From: Oreohelix idahoensis
Lineage: Eukaryota > Mollusca > Gastropoda > Stylommatophora > Oreohelicidae
Assembly (NCBI GenBank): GCA_024509875.1
Contig: JAMPIV010014132.1
Coordinates: forward strand, 1,057,957 to 1,121,956
Direction: 5' to 3'
Length of the DNA: 64,000 nt
Shown here: one piece after another, positions 1 through 11,706 of the stretch
Layout: each line of letters starts with the position of its first letter
Position numbering within the stretch: position 1 is the first letter of the stretch
Position numbers and translations under genes: made by a program
The notes under the pieces: model-generated
The model's database searches: none
Told to the model about the DNA's origin: nothing
Seen by the model: the letters and a program-made list of their open reading frames with translations, nothing else

Positions 1-90
1 ATGCCTAAGAAAAATTCACCGAATCTTTTTCCCGAATACCATCACCAACCAAGATCTGCTTACTCGGAGCAAGCAAGAGGACATGCACAC

Positions 91-1323
91 TGTCACAAAA
101 TTAACCATGATGCAACGTTAAAATATCTCCAATGATACAACGTAGGGATAAAAACTAATGCGTAAGCTGCTAGAATACATGATCGCTTACGCCGCGGGTC
201 ATCACCCGCCATGGAAATTAAATTGTTAGACTTGAAGGCAAAACGGAACGGGATGAGAACGGAGATCAAAAGGAAAAATCTGACTGAACGCGTGCTTGAA
301 ACTAGCAAGGCTAAAAGACGCAAGTGGTGGGGAAAGGAGGAAAAAGTCACGTTCCCCAAGTTGACATAAAGTAAAGAAATCGACAAAAGGGACCTTGGAT
401 ATTATACGCCACAGTCATTTCTTGGACGCTTTTGCGATAACTTAGTCCGTTTATTTGAATGCAGTGATGAACGCATTCCAGAAGATTCTAGAAAATATTT
501 GAAAAGTAACTTTTCTTAATAATAATGTTAGGAATATAAAACCTAGCTGGCCGGATGGCCCATCTTGAGCAGTGAAATAATATGCTTTCATTTATACAGA
601 CGGACAGATAATAAGAAAGATATTGACAAAAGACTGTGTTGTTCATATCAGCGAGCGTCTGCATTGAAATAAAACATGTCACTAATTTTCAAAAATTGTG
701 GCCTTGAAGACGCAAGTGCTAAAATCTAGTTGGAATGAAGAGACGGGGTGGGATGGTGAATTGTGGCTAAAAATAACTTTAAAGGCAAAATTGTGTAGGG
801 GAAGGCAGAGTTGGTTCAAAAACAAGTGTGTTTTTTTTGTGAAACGCAAGTAGAGACGGACGGACCAACAGACAATAAGGCATACTTGACTGAGGTATGA
901 CTGAAATGACTTTTTGGTAGGATATTTGAATTTGAAAAAGAAAAGGCAGTGATTGGCCATAGATGAATACATTATCGGCGCTCAGACGCGCATTTTGTGC
1001 CATTCATTATAAGTTGTCCTAGTAGACACAGTGAATTATTAAGTGGTGTAATTCCCAGAAGCTATTGAAATATTTAGAGGGACGCCATCCTAAGGCCAGC
1101 AGCTCAGCTGAGTTTTGCTAGCATTTAACTGTGTTCTATATTCATAATTCTGGTAAGACTGAAATTATTTCTTTGTACATTTTAATATTTGTTTAAGGTT
1201 TCGAGTGATTTGATACTGCAATAGCATAATCTGTCCCTTACAACAAGTAAGGATTCGCTCTAGACCCCCCGCCCCAGTTCAGGGTCTAGAGACAAATAAA
1301 ATACATAAACTCCAGTAAGGATT
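91..1323 (+). repeat. Old D-family LTR, left part (interrupted by element A)
   Basis: This stretch aligns by eye, with many substitutions and indels, to the 2.46-kb LTR of element D at 37426-39885. Shared landmarks include the segment ending GATCGCTTACGCC (compare GGACTTTATAACGCGCCC in D), the GACAAAAGACTG segment near 626, the GACGGACGGACCAACAGAC segment near 855, and TTCTGGTAAGACTGAAATTATT near 1146. The left limit near 91 (TGTCACAAAATT) is uncertain. The alignment resumes at 10621 after element A. Bases 1-90 are unassigned. Confidence 0.6.
1319..1323. repeat. Target-site duplication of element A, left copy
   Basis: GGATT immediately precedes the left LTR and is repeated at 10621-10625 immediately after the right LTR. 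A 5-bp duplication is usual for Ty3/gypsy integrases. Confidence 0.9.
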
Positions 1324-2387
1324 TGTTGGTGTCGTTTTCATAGTGATGAATTGAAACGCGAATGGTTACAACGGAATAAATGTCAACAATGTTTTTTCAA
1401 ACGAAAACCAACAAGTATCTTGAATTGGGTGAACTGGTCAAGTATTGGCAGCACACAAGTCGTTGGTAACTTTACATAGATTTTATTCACCAGGACACGA
1501 AGTGGACAAGACGGACATCGTCACAGGCGCAAAGATCACACGACAACATATTAATTATTGCTGCTAAAGTTCCTGAAGATTCTCTTCTAGTAAAGACCTC
1601 TGTCCATAGACTAAGGATTACAAAACTGTTACCGTATAATATCCTTCTCAGTCACGACCGTTGACCTTCTTTCAAGGACGTCTATCATGGTAACGTATTC
1701 ATACTCTGGGATGAAATCTTCCATATTACATTTGTTAAAATTCCCAGACGTTCATCCTACATAGCGTTGTACATCATATAATTTCACACAAAGTCATATA
1801 CGATAATCCTATCAGTTAAAGGCTTTCAGTTGGCTAACCTCTCTTTACATCCATGCCACGACTTTGGCATTGAAGCATGTACGGCATTTAAAACATGTGC
1901 ATAAGGTAAACAATATAACTTCTTCTACTCGTAGGAATTCTCCGTCTACGATCCAAATCTTAAAGGCAAGCGACTCTGTAGATCCATTCTAGGAATGATA
2001 AAATTCCCGCTAGATTAGTAGTAGAGCGGCCTTTTTATGCAGCATTAAAATAAGAAGTGGGCGATAACTTACGTGACATAACTGCGATTGGCTTCGACCT
2101 GAAGACCAATACAAATCACAATAATAAATGGCTTCCTTCAACATGCCATTGGATACACAATATAAAATTACAATCATGGACACAAGCCAGTTCCATGTTT
2201 CCACTTCAAAACATGACGTCACAAACTACTCAACTAGGTTACACGTGCGTCCAAAGCAACTCACACAGCATTGTGCACGTCAGTGCGTGAATCAATCGAA
2301 CGCACAAATAATATAACTATATTAAGACTGGTGCGTACATTTGGCAGGACCGAAGACTACCCCCTTAGGTAATAAATGTACGTAACA
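1324..2387 (-). repeat. Element A left LTR (3' LTR)
   Basis: Matches 9556-10620 almost base for base. It begins TGTTGGTG and ends ACGTAACA on the plus strand. Differences from the other copy are limited to a few bases, for example CATTGAAG versus CATAGAAG and ATATTAAG versus ATCTCAAG. Confidence 0.93.
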
Positions 2388-2408
2388 GCTCCCTTATTAC
2401 CTCCCCTT
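2388..2408 (-). promoter_or_regulatory. Polypurine tract of element A
   Basis: On the minus strand the bases just before the 3' LTR are almost all purine (AAGGGGAGG, then AAGGGAGC after a short TAAT). This is the expected position of the plus-strand primer for reverse transcription. Confidence 0.6.
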
Positions 2409-3379
2409 AAAAAAATTAATTCTATTAATTTTTTTCGAACTAATTACTCGAGAGAGGTGAGTCAAAACTACAACAAGATTTATGACATGCATAAAGTTAT
2501 ATCATATTAAGAAAAGAATATTGACTTGAAATTAATATAACTAAATGACAGTATGCATTAAAGCACACATCCACCATCGACCTACTTTGGAACGATGTGG
2601 TAATATTCGAAGTAAAAAGAAGTTGAAAAAAAATGAAAATGAAAAATCAACAAAAAAGATGATAATAAAATTCAACTAAGTTTTCAACAAAATTTGAAAC
2701 ATATGATTTCAAAAATGAAAATGAACAGCAACACTGATGATAATCAATGATAAGAAAATCAAAAGAACAGAAAATTTTGAAATACAATGTGCAAAAATGA
2801 AGCAATGCAAATTAAACACTTTAAGAAGCAACGCACTTACTGTTATCTAGCACTAGTAAGTTTGACTAGTTATCTAAAAGTGAAATATCATGTAGTGGGA
2901 TACGTGACTACACGTATTGCGAGACACTAATAACGTTAGTAGATGTGTGATTTATAAACAATCAAATTGATTAAATTGAATTAATCTAATTCTAGTACTT
3001 AATTACACATAAATAAATAACTAGTAATTTATTCTAAGTAATTCTAATTTCAGTCATTGTGAATATTCGTTCAGAACTATTTAGAGTCAACAAGAATATG
3101 TTCCTAATGTTCCATGCACGAAATAAGTTTACGAACACGATATGTAGTGTAATATGTTCCATAACACTAACGAATGTCTATTTGTTGCTTTTTACCAATG
3201 TTTCCATACTAAAAAAAAATGTTACTTTAATATCACTGTTCCCGTTCTAATAAAACGTTACTTCACAAGAAATAATGTTATAATCCATATGTAAGTATGT
3301 TCTGAAAGTTATATTTATACGAATACTGCAAAACTATACATAGTCTTCACAGATGTACAATTAATGACACTGTACAAAG
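2409..3379 (-). other. Element A 3' untranslated region
   Basis: About 970 AT-rich bases lie between the pol stop and the polypurine tract. There is no open frame with an env-like signal peptide or membrane segment, and nothing else is recognised. Confidence 0.5.
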
Positions 3380-6300
3380 TTATTCATGTTTCGGTGAGGA
3401 CGTTTCTCCATCTAAAAGTAGTTTAGTTTCACCAAGTTCACTAGGGCATCTTGAAAGACAGTCTGCAAATACATTCTGCACTCCAGGAATAGCTCGTATC
3501 TCAAAATGGAACGGTTGAAGAGCTATAGCGTAACGCGCTGACTTTGATGACTTAACGTTCCCTGTATTCAATGCGGTAAGAGCTTTCTGGTCAGACTCCA
3601 CCACAAAGTGTGATCCGAGGAGATAACGATCCAGTTTTGTGATTGCCCAGACAAGAGCAAGGAGCTCTTTGTCTAGAACGGAGTAATTTATCTCGCTCGT
3701 TGTAAGCTTTCTGGATACGTACATAACAGGAAATAAGGTGCCTCCGTATTCCTGCATCAAAACTGCCGCAATAGCGTAGGAAGAAGCATCACTGCGAAGA
3801 ACAAAGGTGAGATCTTTGTTAGGCAACCTTAAAAAAGGCTTATTTGAAAAAATTTGTTTTATATAGTCTAACGCCGTTTGGTGATCCTGCGACCACTTTA
3901 TTACATTAGGTGTGACCTTCTTCAGTAAAGACGAAAGAGGTGCAGTTATAGTAGACAAATGAGGGATGAATTTAGAATAGAACTGTATTAGTCCTAAGAG
4001 TGACCTCACTTGTTTTTTTGTCTTAGGTGCTGAGATGTTTAAAATTTTAGAGACGTTACTGTCTTCTGTATACATTAAACCGCGACCTATACGGTGACCA
4101 AGAAATGAGATGTCATGAAAACCGACAAAAGCCTTTGAAGGTTTCGCTGTTAAGTTATAATCCTGTAAGGTAGAAAGTAAAGATTTTAAACCCTGAATAT
4201 GTTCATCCCAAGAGTCACTAAAAAGACAGATGTCATCTATATAAGTAATGACATCGGGACGATGAGACAATATGCGGCGCATCATGCGTACAAAGGTAGC
4301 TGGCGCATTCATTAACCCGAAAGGCATAAAATTCCATTGAAAAAGACCCCGTGGTGTCGAGAAAGCGGTGAATGGCTTTGCTTTCGTAGTGAGTGGCACT
4401 TGCCAATAACCCTTTGAAAGGTCAAATTTCGAAAAGAATGTGGCATGAGATAATTTCTCTAATAAGTCGTCTAAAAGAGGTAATGGTTCCGCATCGAATT
4501 TTGTAACTTTGTTTAATTTCCTGTAATCTACGCAAAGACGTATATTGTTGTCTTTCTTCCTAATGATTACCATAGAAGAAGAATATGGTGATGAAGATGG
4601 TTCAATTATATTTAATTGGAGCATCTCATCCAATTCCTTATCAACCTTATCACGAAAGTGTAAAGGAATAGGATATGGGCGAACTCGAATCGGTGTATCG
4701 TCAGTCAGAATAATGTCATGTTGGATGACTGACGTATGACCTGGGATGTCAGTGAGGACATCCTCATACGTGTGTAGAATATTAGAGACTTGCTGACGTT
4801 GATCATCAGTAAGAGTAGATGAGATAGTAACATCATTCCATTTCTCAGTGGAATGGAGTGGTACAACTGGTATTGGTAGTTGTACATCATCGAAAGAAGA
4901 TTCCTCTTCTTGGATGACTGACAAACTAGAATAGTGTTGAATAGGTGGTGTAGGATCGTCAGTTGCTTGGAACACTGATTGTAGATAATCAGGACGTGAG
5001 TAATACTCCTTCAACATGTTAATGTGGAAGGTTTTATGTTTGCCATTAACATCAACGATGTAGTCGACATCGGATATTCTTGAGATGATCCTGAAAGGAC
5101 CTCTCCAGGTAATTAAAAGACGATTGTTATGCGCAGGGAGTAATACAAAAGCTTCATCACCAGGTATGAGCTGGCGAAGACGTCTATATTTGTTTGCAAA
5201 TAGACGAGCTTTTTCTTTGGCTTGTTCGGATGATGCAGTAGCTAGTCTACAAGCATCTATGATTTTCTTTCTAAGAGAGATCACATACTCATAAGAGGAT
5301 TGAGTTTCCTCTTCAATATTCTCATCCACCAATAAGTCGTGGATTAACGACATCGGACCGCGTGGTTGCATGCCAAAAACAAGCTGGAACGGAGAAAACC
5401 CCGTTGCTTGATTTTGTACCTCGCGATACGCAAAGAGACAAGCGGGTAGGACCCGATCCCAGTCTTGGGGATGGTCTTGAGTCATCTTACCCAACAACTG
5501 CTTGAGTGTCCTATTGAGACGCTCAATTAACCCATTTGACATCGGATGATAAATAGAACTAAGAGATCTGTCTATACCTAATGTCTTCATAACTTGAGAC
5601 ATGGATTCAGAAATGAACTGAACCCCATGATCCGACAAGATTTTCCGTGGAAAACCAATGCGTGAGAAGATTAACATCAATGCCTCTGCTACACTGGCAG
5701 ATGAAGTGTTCTTGAGAGGGATGGCCTCAGGCCAACGAGTGCACATATCAATGCACGTAAGAATATGCGTATGCCCTCTAGCAGATGGAAGCATTGGACC
5801 AATAATGTCAATGGCCATTTTATCAAATGGTCTAATCGGGATGTCCGCAGCTTGAATAGGAGCCGCATGAAATGGACCCCGTACCTTAACTTCTTGACAT
5901 ATCAAACAGGACCGACAATAGAGAGTAACATCTCTATGGACGCCTGGCCAGTAGAATGCCGAAAGCACTCTGGATTTGGTACGCGAAAAACCCATATGGC
6001 CCGCACATTGCGAGTCATGAGCATGTCGTAATATACGAGATCTCATACAGGATGGGACAAGAATCTGAGAACATAAGGATAAATCCTTTTCCCGTATTAC
6101 TCTAACCAAAATCCCATTTTTAAGTATAAAGTCATGTCTAGATTTTGCAAGTTTGTTGCTTGTATTCTTTTTGTTAACATACTGAAAGAATTTTTTTAAT
6201 GAATTATCATTCTTTTGCAATGTTGCAAACAACTCCCGTGAAATAGGAGCATCATCATCACAAGTGGTATGAACTGTAGGTTCAATAGGTGTATCATGCG

Positions 6301-6523
6301 ACATATTAGTAGCTTGCGCTCTAGTCACTACTGCATTTGCAGTTTGAATATGTCGCTCTTCCCATTCAGCTATTTGCTGTGGTGTACACTCTTTAATACC
6401 ATGTATGCGACCAAGTATTACATCACAAATTGGTTCGGAAGAAGACATGCTTGGATCTTTCCTGAAAAAAAGGTGTATTAAGATCAATAATAGCAGTGGG
6501 AAATGTTTCAATTGTGCCACCAA
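3380..6523 (-). CDS. pol: Element A pol: integrase, reverse transcriptase, RNase H
   Basis: The 1047-residue frame carries, in order: the last protease strand (residues 33-42); a TR-x-Q linker motif (68-70); the integrase H2C2 zinc-binding module (H169, H176, C206, C209); the DD35E core (D239, D298, E334); a GPF module (about 469-480); reverse transcriptase with catalytic D701 and YIDD at 761-764; and RNase H (D912, E953, D978, then a final ADCLSR motif). Integrase therefore precedes reverse transcriptase. All catalytic residues are present. The first 30 or so residues are out-of-frame protease sequence, so the real product is expected as part of a Gag-Pol polyprotein continuing from the gag-PR frame, not from the first ATG. 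No chromodomain and no env are seen. Confidence 0.92.
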   Translation of the reverse strand: MVAQLKHFPLLLLILIHLFFRKDPSMSSSEPICDVILGRIHGIKECTPQQIAEWEERHIQTANAVVTRAQATNMSHDTPIEPTVHTTCDDDAPISRELFATLQKNDNSLKKFFQYVNKKNTSNKLAKSRHDFILKNGILVRVIREKDLSLCSQILVPSCMRSRILRHAHDSQCAGHMGFSRTKSRVLSAFYWPGVHRDVTLYCRSCLICQEVKVRGPFHAAPIQAADIPIRPFDKMAIDIIGPMLPSARGHTHILTCIDMCTRWPEAIPLKNTSSASVAEALMLIFSRIGFPRKILSDHGVQFISESMSQVMKTLGIDRSLSSIYHPMSNGLIERLNRTLKQLLGKMTQDHPQDWDRVLPACLFAYREVQNQATGFSPFQLVFGMQPRGPMSLIHDLLVDENIEEETQSSYEYVISLRKKIIDACRLATASSEQAKEKARLFANKYRRLRQLIPGDEAFVLLPAHNNRLLITWRGPFRIISRISDVDYIVDVNGKHKTFHINMLKEYYSRPDYLQSVFQATDDPTPPIQHYSSLSVIQEEESSFDDVQLPIPVVPLHSTEKWNDVTISSTLTDDQRQQVSNILHTYEDVLTDIPGHTSVIQHDIILTDDTPIRVRPYPIPLHFRDKVDKELDEMLQLNIIEPSSSPYSSSMVIIRKKDNNIRLCVDYRKLNKVTKFDAEPLPLLDDLLEKLSHATFFSKFDLSKGYWQVPLTTKAKPFTAFSTPRGLFQWNFMPFGLMNAPATFVRMMRRILSHRPDVITYIDDICLFSDSWDEHIQGLKSLLSTLQDYNLTAKPSKAFVGFHDISFLGHRIGRGLMYTEDSNVSKILNISAPKTKKQVRSLLGLIQFYSKFIPHLSTITAPLSSLLKKVTPNVIKWSQDHQTALDYIKQIFSNKPFLRLPNKDLTFVLRSDASSYAIAAVLMQEYGGTLFPVMYVSRKLTTSEINYSVLDKELLALVWAITKLDRYLLGSHFVVESDQKALTALNTGNVKSSKSARYAIALQPFHFEIRAIPGVQNVFADCLSRCPSELGETKLLLDGETSSPKHE

Positions 6524-8492
6524 ATGTTACACATTTGACAACCCGGCCCGTGGCACAACTTGGGTTGATCAGCGAAGTCCGGACACCGATTGTTGTACAA
6601 CCTGAGTCAAATAGGAGAGAGCATGAAATATTATTGACAAATCCCTTGTGAAACTTAAGAGAGCCCTGTCCCTGGTGTACTGACGCAGCAGTGGCTGTAC
6701 AGACTGCAGGCAGGCTAGGCAAGGTATGTCCGCAACGCAGCGTCGTGATCGCCTTAGGCTGGAAAAGAGTCGAGCATTCTGGACAGTCTTTCACCTGGGA
6801 ACAATCTAGAGAACAAGACATAGCATTGTGAGTTTCAGCTACTTTACCCTGTTCAATGTTAGCCTGTGTATCATTAAAAGCAACATTAGAATGTCTACCT
6901 GTATTATTCGACGATCTATCTCGTCGGCGCGATCGATTGTGATTTTTGTCATTAAAATTGCCATAATTGTCGTTTCTGCTAGAGTTAAAATTTGGATTAG
7001 TCCGATAATTTGTAGAATGATCGTTATGATGTTGGTTAAATGGTTTATTTCCAAAAAATTGTCTGTTTTGCGGACCCTGAGATCTTGATCTCCAGTTTTG
7101 TTTATTATAATGTCCTTGATTATTTTTAAAATAATTGTTACCAAAATCTCGCGATCTGTGAGTTTGGTTCCAAGAAACATTAAATGGAGCAGATTGTTGA
7201 AATTGCTTCCCTTTGTAAAAGTTATCATTGTTGAAATTATGATTATTTCCCTTATTGACATACCTATCAGCACTAAAAGAACGATTGCGTGAAAAATTGT
7301 TTTGTTGTGCTGCAAAAGCAACAGGCAATTCACTCTTAATCTGCGCGTTACTTAGATCCATGTTTGGGTGAGCAGTGCAAAAATTTTTTGCATGTTCTTC
7401 TAAATTTTTCATAGATAAAGGTTTCCGTTCGTGTAAAAATGCGAGAAATGTAGGATTTACCGACGAAAGTACCTTATCGCGCATCAGTAAATCAAAGAGA
7501 CCTTCATACGACTTTTCAATTTTGGATAATTCGATCCATCTTTCTAATGTTAGTCGTATCTGTGACAGAAAATCACTAAAATTTCTGCCAGATTGAGGTA
7601 GTAATGTGTGAAATCTCAAACGATATTCGTTTTCTGTCATTTGGAATTTTTGCAGAAGTGCTGCTCTAAGAGCATTGTAGTCATTTTTCTCACCAATGCT
7701 GGTGGTATGATAAACTGCTAATGCATCTCCTGTAAGTAATCTGGATAAATATGTACAGTATAGAGCTTTATCCACGTTATAAGACCCACAAGTGGCCTCA
7801 AACCTATCCAGGAAGAATATTACGTCATCAGACGGGGGATTAAATTTTGGTAATTTAAGGTGAATTTCCTTAAAATGATCCTGTCTGGATGAAGGGTGGC
7901 TTTCAAAAGTTCTCTGAGAATTAGCTTCCTGAGTTAACCTAAGTCTCTCATATTCTGACTCTGCTAATTTCAGTTCATGCTGTCGTTTTTTCTCATTCTC
8001 TTCCCTCTCAAGCTGAAGTCGTTTTGTGTTTTGTTCAGCTATTAATCTCCTTCCTTCCATTTCTTTTCGTTCAACTTGCATTTCCTTTTCTTTAACTTCC
8101 ATTTCTTTATTAAGTAGTCTTTCTTTTTCTGCCGCATCTCTTTTAAATTGCTCTTCAGCCTCGAATTTTTTCTGTTCTGCCTCTCGCAGAAATCGTTTCT
8201 CTTCTAATTCAGCGGCTAATCTCATTTTTTTCTCCTCTTCCTCAGCTATAAATTTCCTCTTCTTTTCATCCTCCTCAGCAGTTAATCTCATTTTTTTCTC
8301 ATTTTCCTCAGATTCAATCCGTTTTTGATCTGCCTCAAATTGAAGTTTTTCTAGTCTTAAAGTTTCTAACTTTCTCTGTTCGGCTTCTATTTCTTGAGCT
8401 TTCCTATATTCTGCAAGTGCAAATGCTTTAGCTTCATCAGGAGCCATCTGAAGAGCTTTTGCTTGCTTAATGAAATAGTCTAAGGTAGCCAT
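6423..8492 (-). CDS. gag: Element A gag and protease
   Basis: The 689-residue frame starts MATLDYFIKQ, a start shared with elements B and C. Residues about 30-190 are a highly charged Glu/Lys/Arg coiled coil. Residues about 210-380 are the capsid-like region (PPSDDV, then HERKP and AHPN motifs). Residues about 400-530 are Asn/Arg/Ser-rich and basic, probably nucleic-acid binding. No CCHC knuckle is seen. Instead there is C570-x2-C573-x13-C587-G-H589. The aspartic protease follows with active site DSG at 629-631. The frame ends inside the protease and overlaps pol by 101 bases. Comparison with elements B and C indicates two separate single-base losses, one in a T run and one in a C run. Confidence 0.9.
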   Translation of the reverse strand: MATLDYFIKQAKALQMAPDEAKAFALAEYRKAQEIEAEQRKLETLRLEKLQFEADQKRIESEENEKKMRLTAEEDEKKRKFIAEEEEKKMRLAAELEEKRFLREAEQKKFEAEEQFKRDAAEKERLLNKEMEVKEKEMQVERKEMEGRRLIAEQNTKRLQLEREENEKKRQHELKLAESEYERLRLTQEANSQRTFESHPSSRQDHFKEIHLKLPKFNPPSDDVIFFLDRFEATCGSYNVDKALYCTYLSRLLTGDALAVYHTTSIGEKNDYNALRAALLQKFQMTENEYRLRFHTLLPQSGRNFSDFLSQIRLTLERWIELSKIEKSYEGLFDLLMRDKVLSSVNPTFLAFLHERKPLSMKNLEEHAKNFCTAHPNMDLSNAQIKSELPVAFAAQQNNFSRNRSFSADRYVNKGNNHNFNNDNFYKGKQFQQSAPFNVSWNQTHRSRDFGNNYFKNNQGHYNKQNWRSRSQGPQNRQFFGNKPFNQHHNDHSTNYRTNPNFNSSRNDNYGNFNDKNHNRSRRRDRSSNNTGRHSNVAFNDTQANIEQGKVAETHNAMSCSLDCSQVKDCPECSTLFQPKAITTLRCGHTLPSLPAVCTATAASVHQGQGSLKFHKGFVNNISCSLLFDSGCTTIGVRTSLINPSCATGRVVKCVTFGGTIETFPTAIIDLNTPFFQERSKHVFFRTNL

Positions 8493-9555
8493 TTCAATAT
8501 TATTATGTAATAATACTACTTAAAAGTGTTACTACAACTAGTGTTCTTCGTTCCTGTTCTAGAACGGTAAAATCAATTTATATAATAGGCAATAATATTA
8601 ATAATTAATAATGTAATTTATAACATGTAATGGTGTGAAAGCAGTAATGTGACAGACAATAGCACAATAATGACACGACAAGATATTCAAAACAAACGAA
8701 GACGTTCGCAGAAATCCAATTAAAATAAAATGAGAAACTAAAATGGAATGTCGTAAAGAATTACGATGATAACTGCGATTAAATAATGCACAAGACAATT
8801 GACAACACAGTGTAAAAAACATAGGTTTTGTAAAAAACTAAACGACAGGAAAGGTGAGATGGACGCGAAATACAAACAAAATTCATCATAAAACCAAGGT
8901 ACAAGTAAAAATAGCTACCAAAAACAACAAGTAAACGTGACACTACAGCTAAAACAGACAGGTGTCACAGACCACCAGACACAGTGGACCTAGAATCCTT
9001 CTACGCTCACGCGTAGGAACATTCCACTGCGGGAAGTCTGCAAAATAATGTCCTACAGAACGTCTGACGAAGAGCCCGAATTGACTTCGAGATGGATCTC
9101 GTTCGTCAGATCTACCTCCCAACCTCCCGCGAAGAATACACAAAACATAACACATAACATAGAAAAAATATATATATGGACATTTAAGGCACAGCTAATT
9201 GTAATAAAGTGTATAACGGATACAAGTTATACTTAGCTCGCGTGCAGGTAAAAATCAAAGTGCCTCGTCCCCGTGTATGTACGTTAGAGGATGCAATACT
9301 TCGCTCTGCGTATATCAAACTAGCTCGCACGTAATAATGATGAAGAGATGATCTCCAAGTAATCAGTCACTGTGAAACTTGACGTGGAGGTTGATTGAAG
9401 ACCTTGAGCATTTGAGTTGATTTTGATTCATATTCCGCTAGGATCCAAATTGAGATGATGTCGCCTTGAAAGTAAAAATTCTTCTTTTCAAACGATCAAT
9501 TGGATGGGTACGTTCCTTTGAAATCACTTCCAGACCGCACTGGCCTACCAGTTAT
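8493..9555 (-). other. Element A 5' leader with primer-binding site
   Basis: Non-coding leader between the 5' LTR (9556-10620) and gag. On the minus strand the sequence five bases inside the LTR reads TGGTAGGCCAGTGCGG (about 9533-9550). This is a plausible primer-binding site because it starts TGG, as the complement of a tRNA CCA end must. The matching tRNA is not identified. Confidence 0.5.
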
Positions 9556-10620
9556 TGTTGGTGTCGTTTTCATAGTGATGAATTGAAACGCGAATGGTTA
9601 CAACGGAATAAATGTCAACAATGTTTTTTCAAACGAAAACCAACAAGTATCTTGAATTGGGTGAACTGGTCAAGTATTGGCAGCACACAAGTCGTTGGTA
9701 ACTTTACATAGATTTTATTCACCAGGACACGAAGTGGACAAGACGGACATCGTCACAGGCGCAAAGATCACACGACAACATATTAATTATTGCTGCTAAA
9801 GTTCCTGAAGATTCTCTTCTAGTAAAGACCTCTGTCCATAGACTAAGGATTACAAAACTGTTACCGTATAATATCCTTCTCAGTCACGACCGTTGACCTT
9901 CTTTCAAGGACGTCTATCATGGTAACGTATTCATACTCTGGGATGAAATCTTCCATATTACATTTGTTAAAATTCCCAGACGTTCATCCTACATAGCGTT
10001 GTACATCATATAATTTCACACAAAGTCATATACGATAATCCTACCAGTTAAAAGGCTTTCAGTTGGCTAACCTCTCTTTACATCCATGCCACGACTTTGG
10101 CATAGAAGCATGTACGGCATTTAAAACATGTGCATAAGGTAAACAATATAACTTCTTCTACTCGTAGGAATTCTCCGTCTACGATCCAAATCTTAAAGGC
10201 AAGCGACTCTGTAGATCCATTCTAGGAATGATAAAATTCCCGCTAGATTAGTAGTAGAGCGGCCTTTTTATGCAGCATTAAAATAAGAAGTGGGCGATAA
10301 CTTACGTGACATAACTGCGATTGGCTTCGACCTGAAGACCAATACAAATCACAATAATAAATGGCTTCCTTCAACATGCCATTGGATACACAATATAAAA
10401 TTACAATCATGGACACAAGCCAGTTCCATGTTTCCACTTCAAAACATGACGTCACCAACTACTCAACTAGGTTACACGTGCGTCCAAAGCAACTCACACA
10501 GCATTGTGCACGTCAGTGCGTGAATCAATCGAACGCACAAATAATATAACTATCTCAAGACTGGTGCGTACATTTGGCAGGACCGAAGACTACCCCCTTA
10601 GGTAATAAATGTACGTAACA
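9556..10620 (-). repeat. Element A right LTR (5' LTR)
   Basis: Second copy of the 1.06-kb LTR, TGTTGGTG to ACGTAACA, followed by the TSD GGATT at 10621-10625. Confidence 0.93.
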
Positions 10621-11706
10621 GGATTATGAAGGACAGATCAAGTGTTGAGATCAGTGAAACATATCACCTATCCTATTCTATGGCAGGAAGCTAATGAACA
10701 TATTTCAGAATCTGTAGTCTGGGAGACTTATCCTATGTGAAACCAACTTGGTAAGATGTGTTGTTTGGTCAGAAAGATCTGACCCGTCTATGTGGTGTTG
10801 TTGTTGTGTAGTGTTGTGTCCAGAAATGGTTAGAGGATGGAATTCTGACACATGACTAATACTTTGATTGCAGAACTGTGAGTTTCAGTTGGCACCAATG
10901 CGGTGTCAAATGAGTTGTTGAATATTACCAGAGTGGACCCGTGCAGTAACATTTTGTCAGAGCAGCCTATTATAGCCCCCAAGCACGGAGAGGTGGGGCC
11001 ACCAGACTTCTGATATTGCCCCCAAGCACGGAGAGGTGGGGCCACCAGATCTCAGCACCAGAGCTACACCTTCAAGCTACGTGAGCGTCTGGTCTGCTGA
11101 GAATTCACCAACTCAACTTATTTGCTAACACACCCATAAAATTTCCATCAAATAACTGGACAATGTGTAGTCACCATAGACAGGGAGTGATGAGGCCACC
11201 CCAACAGCACATCCATTAAATGTTCTCCCAAATATATTACAACTATAAACAGTAATAATATTAACTAGTCTAGTAACATATATATGTACACACCTTGCAT
11301 TTATTATGTAATATTCATGCATTTCTTTCATAATTGCTAAATCTTTCATATGTTCTGACCAAAATAAAACCTTGGTTCAGAACAAATAAATGTAAAGAAA
11401 ATTACTATCAAAATTTTACACAGCTGAGTTAGTTCCGTGTATTATAACATTTTATTAATATTATTAGGCTTAGTAAATATCTGTGTGTGTGTATGTAAAC
11501 TACCACAACACATTACATATCATTACCCTAGACATTTAACGTAGCCACATTCATTAGTAAAAAAAGATAGGTGTGAGGTCGTAGTGGTAGCAAGAAGGGC
11601 CTTCTGACAATTCACAGCTACATTTTATCTCAGGAGCCTTCACAGCTGACCTCATGCATCACACTTAGTAATATCACCATCATACAATACCATCAAATCC
11701 ACTACA
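10621..11706 (+). repeat. Old D-family LTR, right part
   Basis: Continues the alignment interrupted by element A. Shared landmarks with the D LTR are CACCTATCCTATT-TATGGCAG (10665), a hairpin at 10887-10911, the hairpin and AATAAA at 11352-11390, CCTAGACATTTAACGTAG (11526), and the terminal CATCAAATCCACTACA. A private 43-bp tandem duplication (CCCCCAAGCACGGAGAGG...) lies at 10975-11050. Confidence 0.7.

Larger units (their letters stand above)
1324..10620 (-). mobile_element. Element A: young LTR retrotransposon, gag-PR-IN-RT-RH order
   Basis: A complete 9.3-kb element read on the minus strand. It has two nearly identical LTRs of about 1.06 kb with TGTT...AACA termini, a perfect 5-bp TSD, a polypurine tract next to the left (3') LTR, a gag-protease frame and a pol frame. 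By-eye comparison of the LTRs shows only five or six substitutions, so insertion was recent. Integrase lies before reverse transcriptase, the Gmr1-like arrangement. The only clear coding damage is two single-base shifts in the C-terminal half of the protease. Confidence 0.93.

Noticed and set aside
2409..3379. Possible env gene downstream of pol in A
   Set aside because: No long frame, signal peptide or membrane segment is present.
8026..8328. Ser/Phe-rich plus-strand frame opposite gag of A
   Set aside because: It is the antisense shadow of the Glu/Lys-rich coiled-coil coding sequence.
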